The notes beneath the pieces were generated by a model that was not told the DNA's origin, did no database searches, and saw only the letters and a program-made list of their open reading frames with translations. A program made the position numbers and the translations under genes. A stretch of DNA of 64,000 bases from Kistimonas sp964291485 (GTDB lineage: Bacteria > Pseudomonadota > Gammaproteobacteria > Pseudomonadales > Endozoicomonadaceae): contig OZ220224.1 in the NCBI GenBank assembly GCA_964291485.2, positions 1,054,001-1,118,000 on the forward strand, in the 5' to 3' direction. Below, piece after piece: positions 7,633-15,524 of the stretch; positions within the stretch are counted from its first letter, which is position 1; every line of letters starts with the position of its first letter.

Positions 7633-9222
7633 ATGAAGGCAAGTGATCATCTGCAAATCATCAACAGTCGGGTCAAGTGGTTCAGTGGGGGTATCGGCAT
7701 TTTGCTACTGGCTGTTGTACTGACCATGGGGGCGGATGCCGCCAGGGTGATGGATGGCATCCGTACCTGGGTAACCGGCAACTTCACCTGGTACTTTGTT
7801 TTGATGGCTTCCGTCAGCCTGTTTTTCTGTATCTGGCTGGCTCTAGGGCCTTATGGCCGTGTCCGGCTTGGCGGTGCTGAAGCCAAGCCGGAATTCAGCA
7901 CGTTCAGCTGGTACGCCATGCTGTTTTCCTGCGGGCAGGGCATAGGCCTGATTTTCTGGAGCGTGGCGGAACCGATCATGCTCTACAACGATCCCGTTAT
8001 CGGCACACCGGGCAGTATCGACAACGCTTACAGCGGTACGGTCTGGGGCTATTTCCACTGGGCGGTCCATGCCTGGGCCGTTTACTGTGTGGTTGCCATC
8101 TGTCTTGCCTACTCCATCCATAACCGCCGCACACGATTGAGCTTCATCAGTACCGTCGAGGAGAGTCTGCCAAAGCGCGGTCGAACCGGCCTGTCGGTGC
8201 TGATTGAAGTGCTGGCCATACTGGCAACGGTGTTTGGTCTGTCAACGTCGTTTGGTTTCGCCGCCCAGCAGTTGAACGCTGGTCTTCAGTACAGTATGGG
8301 CACTCCCTATAACGCCCTGTTCCAGAGTGTGATCGTGGTCTGCCTTGGTGTCTTGGCGGCTATTTCACTCTACTTCGGTGTGAAGAAAGGCATGCAGTTG
8401 GTCAGCCAGATCAACATGTGGCTCAGTATTCTCCTGCTGGTTGCTATCCTGCTGTTGGGTCAGACTGTCTTCCTGATGGCCTTTTTTACCAACAGCTTTG
8501 GGCAATACCTCGGTGATATGTTCACCATGGGATTCCATAACGATGCCTTTGCCATCGTGAATGGTCTGACCAGCTGGACGAACAGCTGGGATGGCTGGTG
8601 GACGACGTTTATCTGGTGCTGGGTTTTCTCATTCTCACCGTTTGTCGGTGGTTTTATTGCCCGGATCTCCCGGGGGCGGACATTGCGTGAGTTTGTGTTC
8701 AGCGTTGTGGTGATTCCTTCCCTGCTGGTGTGTATCTGGATTGCCATCTTCGGCGGTACGGCGATTGCGCTGGATATGGAGAGTGGCGGCGCCATCTCGG
8801 CAGCTGTGGCGGAAAACACGTCCAGCGGTCTGTTTTCAACCATTGAAAATATGAATATCGGGTTGATTGGCACGCTCCTGTTGATTGTGGCAACCGTGCT
8901 GGTGGGTACTTATTACATCACGTCGCTGGATTCCGGCATTCATGCCCTGTCATCCCTCGTGGCCAGTGATGAGCGTGAGCCTCGTATTTACAGGCTGATG
9001 CTCTGTTTGCTGGTCAGCCTGATTGCCTTGACCCTGTTGTCCATTGGTGGGGTGACCGCACTGTCTTCAACCCAGACAGCAGCTATTGTCGGTGCCTTGC
9101 CGTTTTCCTTTGTGGTGGTGTTGATGGGGGTAAACCTGATTAAACGGCTTCAGCAGGATGCTGATGTGACCCAGCCAGAGAGCAAGCGTCGGAAACAACC
9201 GCTGATAGCGGCGCCTCGCTAA
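7633..9222 (+). CDS. BCCT-family betaine/carnitine/choline-type transporter
   Basis: An inner-membrane secondary transporter of 529 residues with about twelve hydrophobic helices, the usual BCCT size. It shows the family hallmarks: FSCGQGIGLIFWSVAEPIM near the third helix, WGYFHWAVHAWAVY, and the signature region around TSWDGWWTTFIWCWVFSFSPFVGGFIARISRGRT. The tryptophan-rich segment forms the quaternary-amine-binding box in characterised members. AGGATGTT precedes the ATG. Being just downstream of creatininase, it could import creatinine, creatine or a betaine; this is inferred from position. A strong terminator follows. Confidence 0.9.
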   Translation: MKASDHLQIINSRVKWFSGGIGILLLAVVLTMGADAARVMDGIRTWVTGNFTWYFVLMASVSLFFCIWLALGPYGRVRLGGAEAKPEFSTFSWYAMLFSCGQGIGLIFWSVAEPIMLYNDPVIGTPGSIDNAYSGTVWGYFHWAVHAWAVYCVVAICLAYSIHNRRTRLSFISTVEESLPKRGRTGLSVLIEVLAILATVFGLSTSFGFAAQQLNAGLQYSMGTPYNALFQSVIVVCLGVLAAISLYFGVKKGMQLVSQINMWLSILLLVAILLLGQTVFLMAFFTNSFGQYLGDMFTMGFHNDAFAIVNGLTSWTNSWDGWWTTFIWCWVFSFSPFVGGFIARISRGRTLREFVFSVVVIPSLLVCIWIAIFGGTAIALDMESGGAISAAVAENTSSGLFSTIENMNIGLIGTLLLIVATVLVGTYYITSLDSGIHALSSLVASDEREPRIYRLMLCLLVSLIALTLLSIGGVTALSSTQTAAIVGALPFSFVVVLMGVNLIKRLQQDADVTQPESKRRKQPLIAAPR

Positions 9223-9256
9223 TAAAAAACATCAGATAAGAACAATATCATCGCTT

Positions 9257-9288
9257 CCTGTCGTCCATAACCTGGACGACAGGCTTTT
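9257..9288 (+). terminator. Intrinsic terminator after the BCCT gene
   Basis: An 11-bp perfect stem (CCTGTCGTCCA / TGGACGACAGG) with a TAACC loop is followed by CTTTT, 35 nt after the BCCT stop. Confidence 0.85.
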
Positions 9289-9335
9289 CAGGGGGGATTT
9301 GCCTGTTTCTGGTGAGTGATTGTCAGGGAGAAAAT

Positions 9336-9518
9336 ATGCAGTTATTGGCAGATTGGTTTGTTCGTTTCATAGGATGGGTTGTTAGCCACTTTACGGAATC
9401 GTTAATGGGGAGGGTTCGTCATATTACTCCCCATCACTCATCACCTAATGTTCAGGAAAAAGGTTCGCCACCTTTTCCGCCAACCACCCAAGCGCCATCC
9501 CGGGACAGGAGTATTTAG
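9336..9518 (+). CDS. Possible small protein (60 residues)
   Basis: CAGGGAG followed by a 5-6-nt spacer precedes an ATG opening a 60-codon frame. Residues 1-22 (MQLLADWFVRFIGWVVSHFT...) form an amphipathic or hydrophobic segment; the tail is proline-rich and lies antisense to the 3' end of the LysR gene, so it need not be selected. Coding status rests on the ribosome-binding site only. Confidence 0.22.
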   Translation: MQLLADWFVRFIGWVVSHFTESLMGRVRHITPHHSSPNVQEKGSPPFPPTTQAPSRDRSI

Positions 9519-10329
9519 CCATGACCCGTTCTACAGGGGCTTGCCAGGGATTGTGGTCAAAGCTGATGGGTAAGCGGACAAGCAGTCCCTGTTCAAGCTC
9601 ATGCTCTACCAGATGCAGGGGAACATAACTCCAGCCAAGCCCTTGTCGCGCTAACTCTCGTAACAGGTAAAACGTATTCGTCCACCAAATGTCTGTTGAA
9701 AGTGATGGAAAATAGGCCAGTCCTGAGCCACCAAAGCCTTTGACCAGGAGTTGCCGGTAATGTTGCAGGCAATCAACATCGACCTGTTTCTGTTTTGCCA
9801 AAGGATGTTCCGGGTTTGCCACAACAACAAAGGGGAGTGAACCCAGGTAGCAAGTAGCAACATTCGTGGGAATGCCGGTATCAGCAAACGTCAAACCTAA
9901 CTGAGCTTTGCCATCGGCAACCATGGCATGGACATCGGGGCTGGCAACAGTATGAATATTTAAAGCGGTTGCAGGAAAATGATCAGCAAATTCTGTCAGT
10001 ACCCGTGACATTGCCGGGATCATTAACGCTTCATCCACTGCCAGCATTAACTCGTCTTCGTGTCCTGCGGCCAGTGATTTGGCGGTTTTTTCCATATCAT
10101 GGTCAAGCCTTAGCATCGCTTTTGCCAGCGGTAATAAACGACGGCCTTCTGCTGTGATGACAGGGGAACGGCCCGTTCTGGAAAAGAGTTCGTTGCCAAG
10201 ATCGATCTCCAGGTTAGCCATGCCCTGACTAACGGCAGACTGCGCTTTTCCGAGTTTTCGTGCCGCTGCTGAGAAAGATCCCAGTTCGGCACTCAGTACA
10301 AACATCTGTAACTGCTCAAGGCTATACAT
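9445..10329 (-). CDS. LysR-family transcriptional regulator
   Basis: A protein of 294 residues. The N-terminal winged helix-turn-helix (residues 1-62: LEQLQMFVLSAELGSFSAAA..., AQSAVSQGMANLE, LFSRTGR) is followed by a periplasmic-binding-fold effector domain (about 90-290). It is transcribed divergently from the PACE efflux gene at 10436, with a 106-nt shared promoter region; LysR regulators beside PACE genes commonly control the transporter. An inverted repeat in that region is listed separately. The inducer cannot be deduced from sequence. Confidence 0.93.
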   Translation of the reverse strand: MYSLEQLQMFVLSAELGSFSAAARKLGKAQSAVSQGMANLEIDLGNELFSRTGRSPVITAEGRRLLPLAKAMLRLDHDMEKTAKSLAAGHEDELMLAVDEALMIPAMSRVLTEFADHFPATALNIHTVASPDVHAMVADGKAQLGLTFADTGIPTNVATCYLGSLPFVVVANPEHPLAKQKQVDVDCLQHYRQLLVKGFGGSGLAYFPSLSTDIWWTNTFYLLRELARQGLGWSYVPLHLVEHELEQGLLVRLPISFDHNPWQAPVERVMAKYSCPGMALGWLAEKVANLFPEH

Positions 10330-10371
10330 ATCGGTTTTTCTGATGGTTGCTAACTTTTATGTATCTGACTG

Positions 10372-10425
10372 AAAGATATTATCACCCATAAAACACGCTC
10401 GTCTTTTGAGTGAGTTAATATCTTT
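10372..10425. promoter_or_regulatory. Inverted repeat in the lysR/PACE divergent promoter region
   Basis: Arms AAAGATATTA (10372-10381) and TAATATCTTT (10416-10425) are exact reverse complements separated by 34 nt. They lie between the LysR and PACE start codons. Spacing is wider than a single LysR box, so it could be a pair of half-sites or two outward-facing AT-rich promoter elements. Function is inferred. Confidence 0.4.
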
Positions 10426-10435
10426 GAGCTAATTT

Positions 10436-10885
10436 ATGACGACAAAAGAACGCATTTTCCATTCAGTCCTGTTTGAAATGATTGCCCTTGTGATCCTTAT
10501 TCCTCTTGGTAGCGCAGTAACGGGGCAGGGAGTAGCCGCTATGGCAACAACGGTGGTGAGCCTGGCCGTCATTGCCATGGTGTGGAACTATCTGTTTAAC
10601 CTGGCTTTTGACAAAGTGTTTGGGCAGGAACGTATTCACAGAGGCTTGGGGCTGCGAATTTTCCATGGTTTCAGCTTTGAGATGGGATTGGTGGTGTTTA
10701 CTGTCCCGTTTTTGATGTGGCATTTACAGGCAGGTTTCTTGGAAGTACTGCTTCTTGATCTGGGCTTTATTATCTTTTTCCTGATCTATGCCATTATCTT
10801 TAATTGGAGCTACGATCAGATCCGGGCTTTCTGCCAGCGCCGCATGAAGACAGGTTTATCGATCCAGAGCCCGACGCATGGTTAA
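10436..10885 (+). CDS. PACE-family (AceI-like) multidrug/biocide efflux transporter
   Basis: An inner-membrane protein of 149 residues with four predicted helices arranged as two repeats of the bacterial transmembrane-pair domain. Each repeat shows the family pattern: FHSVLFEMIALVILIP with the conserved Glu in helix 1, then WNYLFNLAFDKVFG, and in the second half FHGFSFEMGLVVFTVPF and FNWSYDQIRAF. The Glu in helix 1 corresponds to the proton-coupling residue of AceI. AceI homologues export chlorhexidine and, physiologically, short diamines. Next to the diamine and guanidino genes nearby, a polyamine-related role is conceivable but not shown. Confidence 0.9.
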   Translation: MTTKERIFHSVLFEMIALVILIPLGSAVTGQGVAAMATTVVSLAVIAMVWNYLFNLAFDKVFGQERIHRGLGLRIFHGFSFEMGLVVFTVPFLMWHLQAGFLEVLLLDLGFIIFFLIYAIIFNWSYDQIRAFCQRRMKTGLSIQSPTHG

Positions 10886-10898
10886 CGCCATAGTCGGG
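10870..10898 (+). terminator. Possible hairpin terminator after the PACE gene
   Basis: CCCGAC...ATGG and CCAT...GTCGGG pair around a TTAACG loop with a small internal bulge, overlapping the PACE stop codon. There is no clear U-run. Confidence 0.35.
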
Positions 10899-10994
10899 CA
10901 AATAATGTGGATCATCTTTATCTATGGCAGTGGACCCTTTCCCAGGTCCTGCTCTCCCCGAACAGACGTCAAAGCCAAAGTAACGACATAAGGA

Positions 10995-11273
10995 TCAGGC
11001 CATCACGTTGCTTCTGGTGGTGCGGTATGTGGCTTTCAATTTCCGATACAGTGCAGTGATACCAATACAGAACCAGCAGCATTGAATCAGGAATGAACCA
11101 ATGTTGAATGATTCCGACAGGGATATCAGAAACAGGACAGAACCACCCAGGTTGAGAAACAGTGTGGAGTAATGGGTGGGCTTGATGATGTCTAGTTGTA
11201 TCAGGAAATAAGCGCAGGTATGGAATATTGCTGCAACTACACCCGCCAGCGCGAAGAGATTGATGGTTTCCAT
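10995..11273 (-). CDS. Small membrane protein, CBU_0592-like (copy 2)
   Basis: A protein of 92 residues with three hydrophobic segments. It shares METINLF, AYFLIQL, LFLNLGGSVLFLISL and FNIGSFLIQ with the product of the gene immediately upstream, and the two are evidently tandem duplicates. The LNLGG...LISL...FN pattern recalls the small CBU_0592-type membrane-protein family, whose function is unknown. Only 3 nt separate it from the upstream copy, so the two are co-transcribed. Compared with copy 1 it has diverged and carries a short basic C-terminal tail. Confidence 0.75.
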   Translation of the reverse strand: METINLFALAGVVAAIFHTCAYFLIQLDIIKPTHYSTLFLNLGGSVLFLISLSESFNIGSFLIQCCWFCIGITALYRKLKATYRTTRSNVMA

Positions 11274-11276
11274 GGT

Positions 11277-11531
11277 TTACGCAGTCCTCGTCTGCAATTT
11301 TTTGTACAGCCCTGCCAGACCAATGACAATCCAGACCAGCTGAATAACCAGAGAACCAAGGTTAAAGCCATCGTACAGCGAGATAAGGACCAGGAAGGCG
11401 CCACCGAGATTCAGTGATAGCGTGACAATATGCTCGGCCGCATAAATTTCGAGCTGGATCAGAAAATAGGCGCCGACAATGGCAATAGCGCCCAGTATGC
11501 CGCAGACAAAAAACAGATTTATCGTTTCCAT
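11277..11531 (-). CDS. Small membrane protein, CBU_0592-like (copy 1)
   Basis: A protein of 84 residues, three hydrophobic helices, with the same METINLF start, AYFLIQLEI, LNLGGAFLVLISL and FNLGSLVIQLVWIVIG pattern as its downstream neighbour. GGGGGA lies shortly upstream of the ATG. Function unknown; the tandem arrangement suggests the two may form a hetero-oligomer. Confidence 0.78.
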   Translation of the reverse strand: METINLFFVCGILGAIAIVGAYFLIQLEIYAAEHIVTLSLNLGGAFLVLISLYDGFNLGSLVIQLVWIVIGLAGLYKKLQTRTA

Positions 11532-11654
11532 ATTTCCCCCTGTCCATAACCCTGGTCATGGATGTTGATTATGATTGGAACGAAAACCGCTAGTGTTGAT
11601 GTCAGCCTATACCTGTCCATCCAGCCGACATCCGGTGATTGCGGTCAATGGCAG

Positions 11655-11683
11655 GTCAGCGACGCTGTAGGTGCGTCGCTGAC
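11655..11683 (-). terminator. Strong hairpin downstream of the ureohydrolase gene
   Basis: An 11-bp perfect stem (GTCAGCGACGC / GCGTCGCTGAC) with a 7-nt loop lies 12 nt past the stop of the ureohydrolase gene. There is no U-run, but its position and strength suggest transcript 3'-end formation. Confidence 0.5.
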
Positions 11684-11695
11684 GGTGTCGAGGTC

Positions 11696-12670
11696 TTACT
11701 GTTGCTGTTTCTTCAGGGCGCGCTCGTGGAAGATGAATCCGATGCTGTTCATCAGTACCTGGGCGGCAAGGATTGAGGTCACACCGGCCGGGTCATAAGC
11801 CGGTGCCACTTCAACCAGGTCCATACCCACAATATTGCCCTTGCGGGTCAGCCCCTTGATGATTTCGAGGACTTCGTAGTATTGGAAACCACCATGGCTC
11901 GGTGTGCCGGTACCCGGTGCGATGGAGGGGCAGAAGCAGTCAATATCCAGGGTGATGTAGTACTGATCGCGATCCGGAATACGGGACAGGACTTCCGCAG
12001 TACCCATTTCACGCACCTGGCGAACAGACATGATGTCAGAGCCGGCGGCGCGGGCATCATCGTAGTCCGAGCGGCTGGAGGAAGAAACGTTACGAATACC
12101 CATCTGGGTCATGCCGGAGATATGGCTGGATTCAGAGGCGCGACGCAGCGGGTTACCGTGACCATAACGGACACCGTGGCGCTCATTCACGAAGTCCAGG
12201 TGCGCATCAAAGTGAATGACGTGGATCGGGCCTCGACCTTCGAACGCCGCCAGGCAGGGGTAGTTTATGGAATGGTCGCCACCCAGGACGATCGGCATGG
12301 CACCCTGTTCCAGAATCTTTTTCACCGCAGCCTTGGTGTTGGCGTGGCTCTTGTTCATGTCGGTATGCACGATGTCGGCATCACCGACGTCAACCATGCG
12401 CACTTCTTCCTGGGTCAGGTACAGGGTGTCGTCTTCGTGGTCGTAGGCGCCGCCATGGCCAAAGGAGAACAGGGTGGAGGCTTCACGGATGGAACGAGGC
12501 CCGAAACGGGCGCCGCTCCGCCACTGGGTACCCATGTCATTGGGAACGCCGAGGATGGCGACGTCAGCATCAATGTTATCCCAGTCCAGGCAGACGGGCG
12601 CCTTGGCGAAGGTGCAGTGTCCAACAAAAGGCAGGTTCAGGCGACCGCTATCGTAAGCATTCTCTGACAT
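11696..12670 (-). CDS. Agmatinase/guanidino-acid-type ureohydrolase
   Basis: A binuclear manganese (or nickel) ureohydrolase of 324 residues that removes urea from a guanidino compound. The metal-binding segments are visible: GGDHSINYP, DAHLD with the following His-containing loop, and DIDCF...APGTGTPSHGG. The usual D-P after DID is replaced by C-F-C-P, while both Asp ligands remain. The family includes agmatinase, guanidinobutyrase, guanidinopropionase and guanidine hydrolases; sequence alone does not separate these. The gene is separated from the upstream glycan genes and ends in a hairpin. With creatininase and the D-arginine-dehydrogenase-like gene nearby, guanidino nitrogen scavenging is a reasonable inference. 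Confidence 0.88.
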   Translation of the reverse strand: MSENAYDSGRLNLPFVGHCTFAKAPVCLDWDNIDADVAILGVPNDMGTQWRSGARFGPRSIREASTLFSFGHGGAYDHEDDTLYLTQEEVRMVDVGDADIVHTDMNKSHANTKAAVKKILEQGAMPIVLGGDHSINYPCLAAFEGRGPIHVIHFDAHLDFVNERHGVRYGHGNPLRRASESSHISGMTQMGIRNVSSSSRSDYDDARAAGSDIMSVRQVREMGTAEVLSRIPDRDQYYITLDIDCFCPSIAPGTGTPSHGGFQYYEVLEIIKGLTRKGNIVGMDLVEVAPAYDPAGVTSILAAQVLMNSIGFIFHERALKKQQQ

Positions 12671-12844
12671 GTGAATTCCCTCGTGATGAAGCAGACTGTT
12701 CTTGGGTCTGTAGTCTGTTGGTGGGGATTCTAGGGAGCGCGTCAGTACGGTTACATAGCCGGTATTGGAAGCTTATATCGGGATTCTTGATGTAATCGGG
12801 AAAGCATTGCTGGAGAGGAACGTCCCTGTTCCGTACCGAGTCAA

Positions 12845-14086
12845 TCAGGCTGATGCCAGTAGTGGAATTCTGTCTTTTTCCAGGTATTGGTTCAGCTGCT
12901 TCGTGACCTGCTCCGGCTTGATGGCACGCAGGCAGGCATTGTCGTGACAGCCGGTTTTACGGTGGTTGGCGGCGCTGACACAGGGGGAACAGGCCAGTCC
13001 CGCGTAAATGGGCGTGGAATCACCAAGAGCCCGATAGAGTTCAGGCGTTTCAGGCCCGAAGATGACAAAGGTCTTCAGTGGTGTTACGGAAGCAAAATGG
13101 GCTGGGCCGGAATCATTGGTCAACATGACGCATGACTGGTAATACAGTGGCACCAGTTCACTGAAGGCGAAGACACCGGCTGAATTGAGGCAGCGATCGT
13201 CCCCCACGCTTTGTTTCAGTAATTCGGCGCCGGCTCGTTCTGCCGGTGCGCCAGTGATAACGACGAGAATGTCGTCATGTTGCGCCAGTAACTGGCGTAT
13301 GACGTCTGCATAAGATTTGGCAGACCATCGTCGCTGGGGGAGCAGCTCACTGGCATTGGGGTTGATCAGTACCAGGCGGTGATGGTCTGACTGATAATGT
13401 TCATAGAGTCCCTTGAGTTTGTCGCTTACCTTGTCCATCTGCGATGGCGTGCATCTGGCGCGAGCGAGCGCAATATCGCGCTCGTGATAGTGGCTGGGGC
13501 AGTAAGGCTGGCCCGCCCGATCCGCTAACAGGGTGTCAATCAGCGCCATGAAGTTGCGGGAAATATGCTGATGCGGATTGTAGCGCACGGGATGGGTCAG
13601 CATTTTGCCCCGGTACAGCCCTTCGTCGTGGCAGGCGTCGAAGCCGCAGCGGCGGCTGGCGCCACTAAAGCGTGACAGCAGGGCGGTAAAACGGGAAAAA
13701 AGCTCCAGATCAACGACAGTGTCTATCTGTTTACGTCGACACCAGAACATGAATTTCACCACATCCACGGCGAGGTGGACGAGGTTGTCGCTGCGCAGTG
13801 TGACAATGTTGTCTTCCGGAATGGTTCGGAGCAGGTCCAAGCTCGCCTTGTTGCTGTCGAAGATAGCAAAGTGCAGATTGGCCTTACCGTTATCCCGCAT
13901 ACGGCGTAAGGCCGGATCGGCAAGGATGGCGCTACCCATTTCCGAAAGCTCAATAAACAGCACATTCTTCAGTGTCTGTTCCCTGTTTCGGTGAAATACA
14001 GACACGATGGCAAAGAAAATCCGGCTCAGGAAACAGAGCGGAATGCCGGCGTAGCGGTCAATAAACCGCATGGTATCAACTTTCAT
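12845..14086 (-). CDS. Glycosyltransferase family 9 (heptosyltransferase-like)
   Basis: A cytoplasmic or membrane-associated GT-B enzyme of 413 residues. FIELSEMGSAILADPALRRM near residue 45 is the N-terminal motif of ADP-heptose:LPS heptosyltransferases, and LTNDSGPAHFASVTPLKTFVIFGPETPELY near residue 320 is the conserved nucleotide-sugar-binding block. A cysteine-rich tail (CSPCVS...CHDNACL) follows, common in this family. The start overlaps the stop of the PAP2-GtrA gene by 4 nt (ATGA), so translation is coupled. It probably adds a sugar to LPS or another envelope glycan; the acceptor is unknown. Confidence 0.88.
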   Translation of the reverse strand: MKVDTMRFIDRYAGIPLCFLSRIFFAIVSVFHRNREQTLKNVLFIELSEMGSAILADPALRRMRDNGKANLHFAIFDSNKASLDLLRTIPEDNIVTLRSDNLVHLAVDVVKFMFWCRRKQIDTVVDLELFSRFTALLSRFSGASRRCGFDACHDEGLYRGKMLTHPVRYNPHQHISRNFMALIDTLLADRAGQPYCPSHYHERDIALARARCTPSQMDKVSDKLKGLYEHYQSDHHRLVLINPNASELLPQRRWSAKSYADVIRQLLAQHDDILVVITGAPAERAGAELLKQSVGDDRCLNSAGVFAFSELVPLYYQSCVMLTNDSGPAHFASVTPLKTFVIFGPETPELYRALGDSTPIYAGLACSPCVSAANHRKTGCHDNACLRAIKPEQVTKQLNQYLEKDRIPLLASA

Positions 14087-15384
14087 GCAGGACTCGTCTC
14101 AGGCTTGTCGTTGAAAATAAAGCGGCAGGCGATGGTGAAGTTGAACAGCATGCCGGCCAGCACGCCGGCAACCAGCGCCAGCCGGGTGTACTGGGCGAAG
14201 AAGGGAACGTTTGTCGTCAGCAGCCAGAAGGTGCCCCAATTAGGGACAAAGCTGATCAGGCACATCGCCAGGTATTTCAGCCATTGAGGGGCACGGTCTG
14301 AACGACGACGATCGTTGAAGGTAAAGGTGCGGTTCATCAGCCAGTTCCAGCTGGCAGAAACCCAGTAGGCGCAGCCACGGGCGACCAGTGGAGGTGTTCC
14401 CGCGACAAAGGCCAGCAGGCTATAAACAGTCATGTCCACCACGAACCCGGTGCAACCCACCAGACCAAAGCGGAACAGGCGGTGAATCAAGGCCAGCGGT
14501 GTCTCATAGCGCTGTTGCAGGGCACATAGACGACGCTTGATAGCAGGCTGGTGTTGACGCCATGTGTTGAGTCCGTCTGAGGCCAGGGCCGCCAGCAATA
14601 AGGCTGCAAGGCCGTATTGGATCTGGAGTATGCCTGTGTAGTTCTCTGTGCCATTGCGCAGTGTCAGCAGGCTGATGGCGCAAACCACCATCAGTAACCG
14701 TGTCAGCAGGGCAATGACAGGGGCTGGCTGAGAAGGTCTGTTCTGGCAAAGTGCAAGCGCAAGGGTTCCGCAAACTGTGCCCAGCACCATGCCGGCGAGC
14801 ATGTCGGCGGGCCAGTGAACACCAGCGGCAATGCGTGAGAGACCTGCCAGTATGGCCAGTGCGGCCACACTGCTTGCCAGAAACAGATTGTCGCGAAAAT
14901 GCCGACAGAGAATCGTGGCCAGCAAAAAGACCGTGGTGGTATGACCGGAAGGGAAACTGCCATTATGAAACGCCTCACCAATCAGGTGAAAACTGCCGGT
15001 TTCCAGTACGGCTGGGGGGCGATCCACACCGAAGTGGCTTTTCAGCAGCCGTACCAGGATGGCGATCATCACGCTGGCCAGCAGCACGGCGCGCATTTTG
15101 TCAGGCTGGTGGCGAAGCAGCAGTGCCGCTATGGCAAAGGCGAAAAAACCGTCGCCCAGGTTGGTGATACCTGCCCAGAATGCCGGTGGTAGCAAGGTTG
15201 CTTGATAGTTGATCAGAAAAAACAGTGCCGTGTTTTCTGCCGGATGAACCTGCAACCAGGCCGAGGCCATGCAAAGAAGGATCAGTACCAGTGCAAGCGA
15301 ACCGGTCAGTGGCGCAGTGAGTCGAATAGCAGACGGGGGATGAACAAGTGTCGATGTTGTCATTCTCAGGCGTTCTCTGATCAA
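14083..15384 (-). CDS. PAP2 phosphatase–GtrA fusion membrane protein
   Basis: An integral membrane protein of 433 residues combining two domains. Residues about 20-215 are a PAP2 (lipid phosphate phosphatase) domain with its three motifs: KSHFGVDRP, PSGHTT and SRIAAGVHWPADMLAG. After a linker of further helices, residues about 300-425 form a GtrA-like domain of four helices (FRFGLVGCTGFVVDMTVY, WNWLMNRTFTF). GtrA proteins are thought to flip undecaprenyl-phosphate-linked sugars, and PAP2 enzymes can dephosphorylate the lipid carrier. The two functions in one chain, coupled to a GT9 gene and near an ArnT-like gene, point to recycling and transfer of lipid-linked sugars. The TTG at 15384 follows AGGGACG; an ATG at 15363 is an alternative start. 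Confidence 0.88.
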   Translation of the reverse strand: MIRERLRMTTSTLVHPPSAIRLTAPLTGSLALVLILLCMASAWLQVHPAENTALFFLINYQATLLPPAFWAGITNLGDGFFAFAIAALLLRHQPDKMRAVLLASVMIAILVRLLKSHFGVDRPPAVLETGSFHLIGEAFHNGSFPSGHTTTVFLLATILCRHFRDNLFLASSVAALAILAGLSRIAAGVHWPADMLAGMVLGTVCGTLALALCQNRPSQPAPVIALLTRLLMVVCAISLLTLRNGTENYTGILQIQYGLAALLLAALASDGLNTWRQHQPAIKRRLCALQQRYETPLALIHRLFRFGLVGCTGFVVDMTVYSLLAFVAGTPPLVARGCAYWVSASWNWLMNRTFTFNDRRRSDRAPQWLKYLAMCLISFVPNWGTFWLLTTNVPFFAQYTRLALVAGVLAGMLFNFTIACRFIFNDKPETSPA

Positions 15385-15524
15385 GGCGTCCCTGACGTTT
15401 CATTGAGTGGTCTGACGCCATGCTAATCAGTGAGGTGTGAGAAAAATGTGAATCGGGGAATGACACCCGCTGCCCGGCTGCAGAGCGCTACAGGACGGCG
15501 GGTCAGGTCTGTGGTATTGCTGGT

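Noticed and set aside
11882..12667. A 261-codon plus-strand open frame antisense to the ureohydrolase gene
   Set aside because: The opposite strand encodes a clear ureohydrolase with metal-binding motifs; the antisense frame is a by-product of codon bias.
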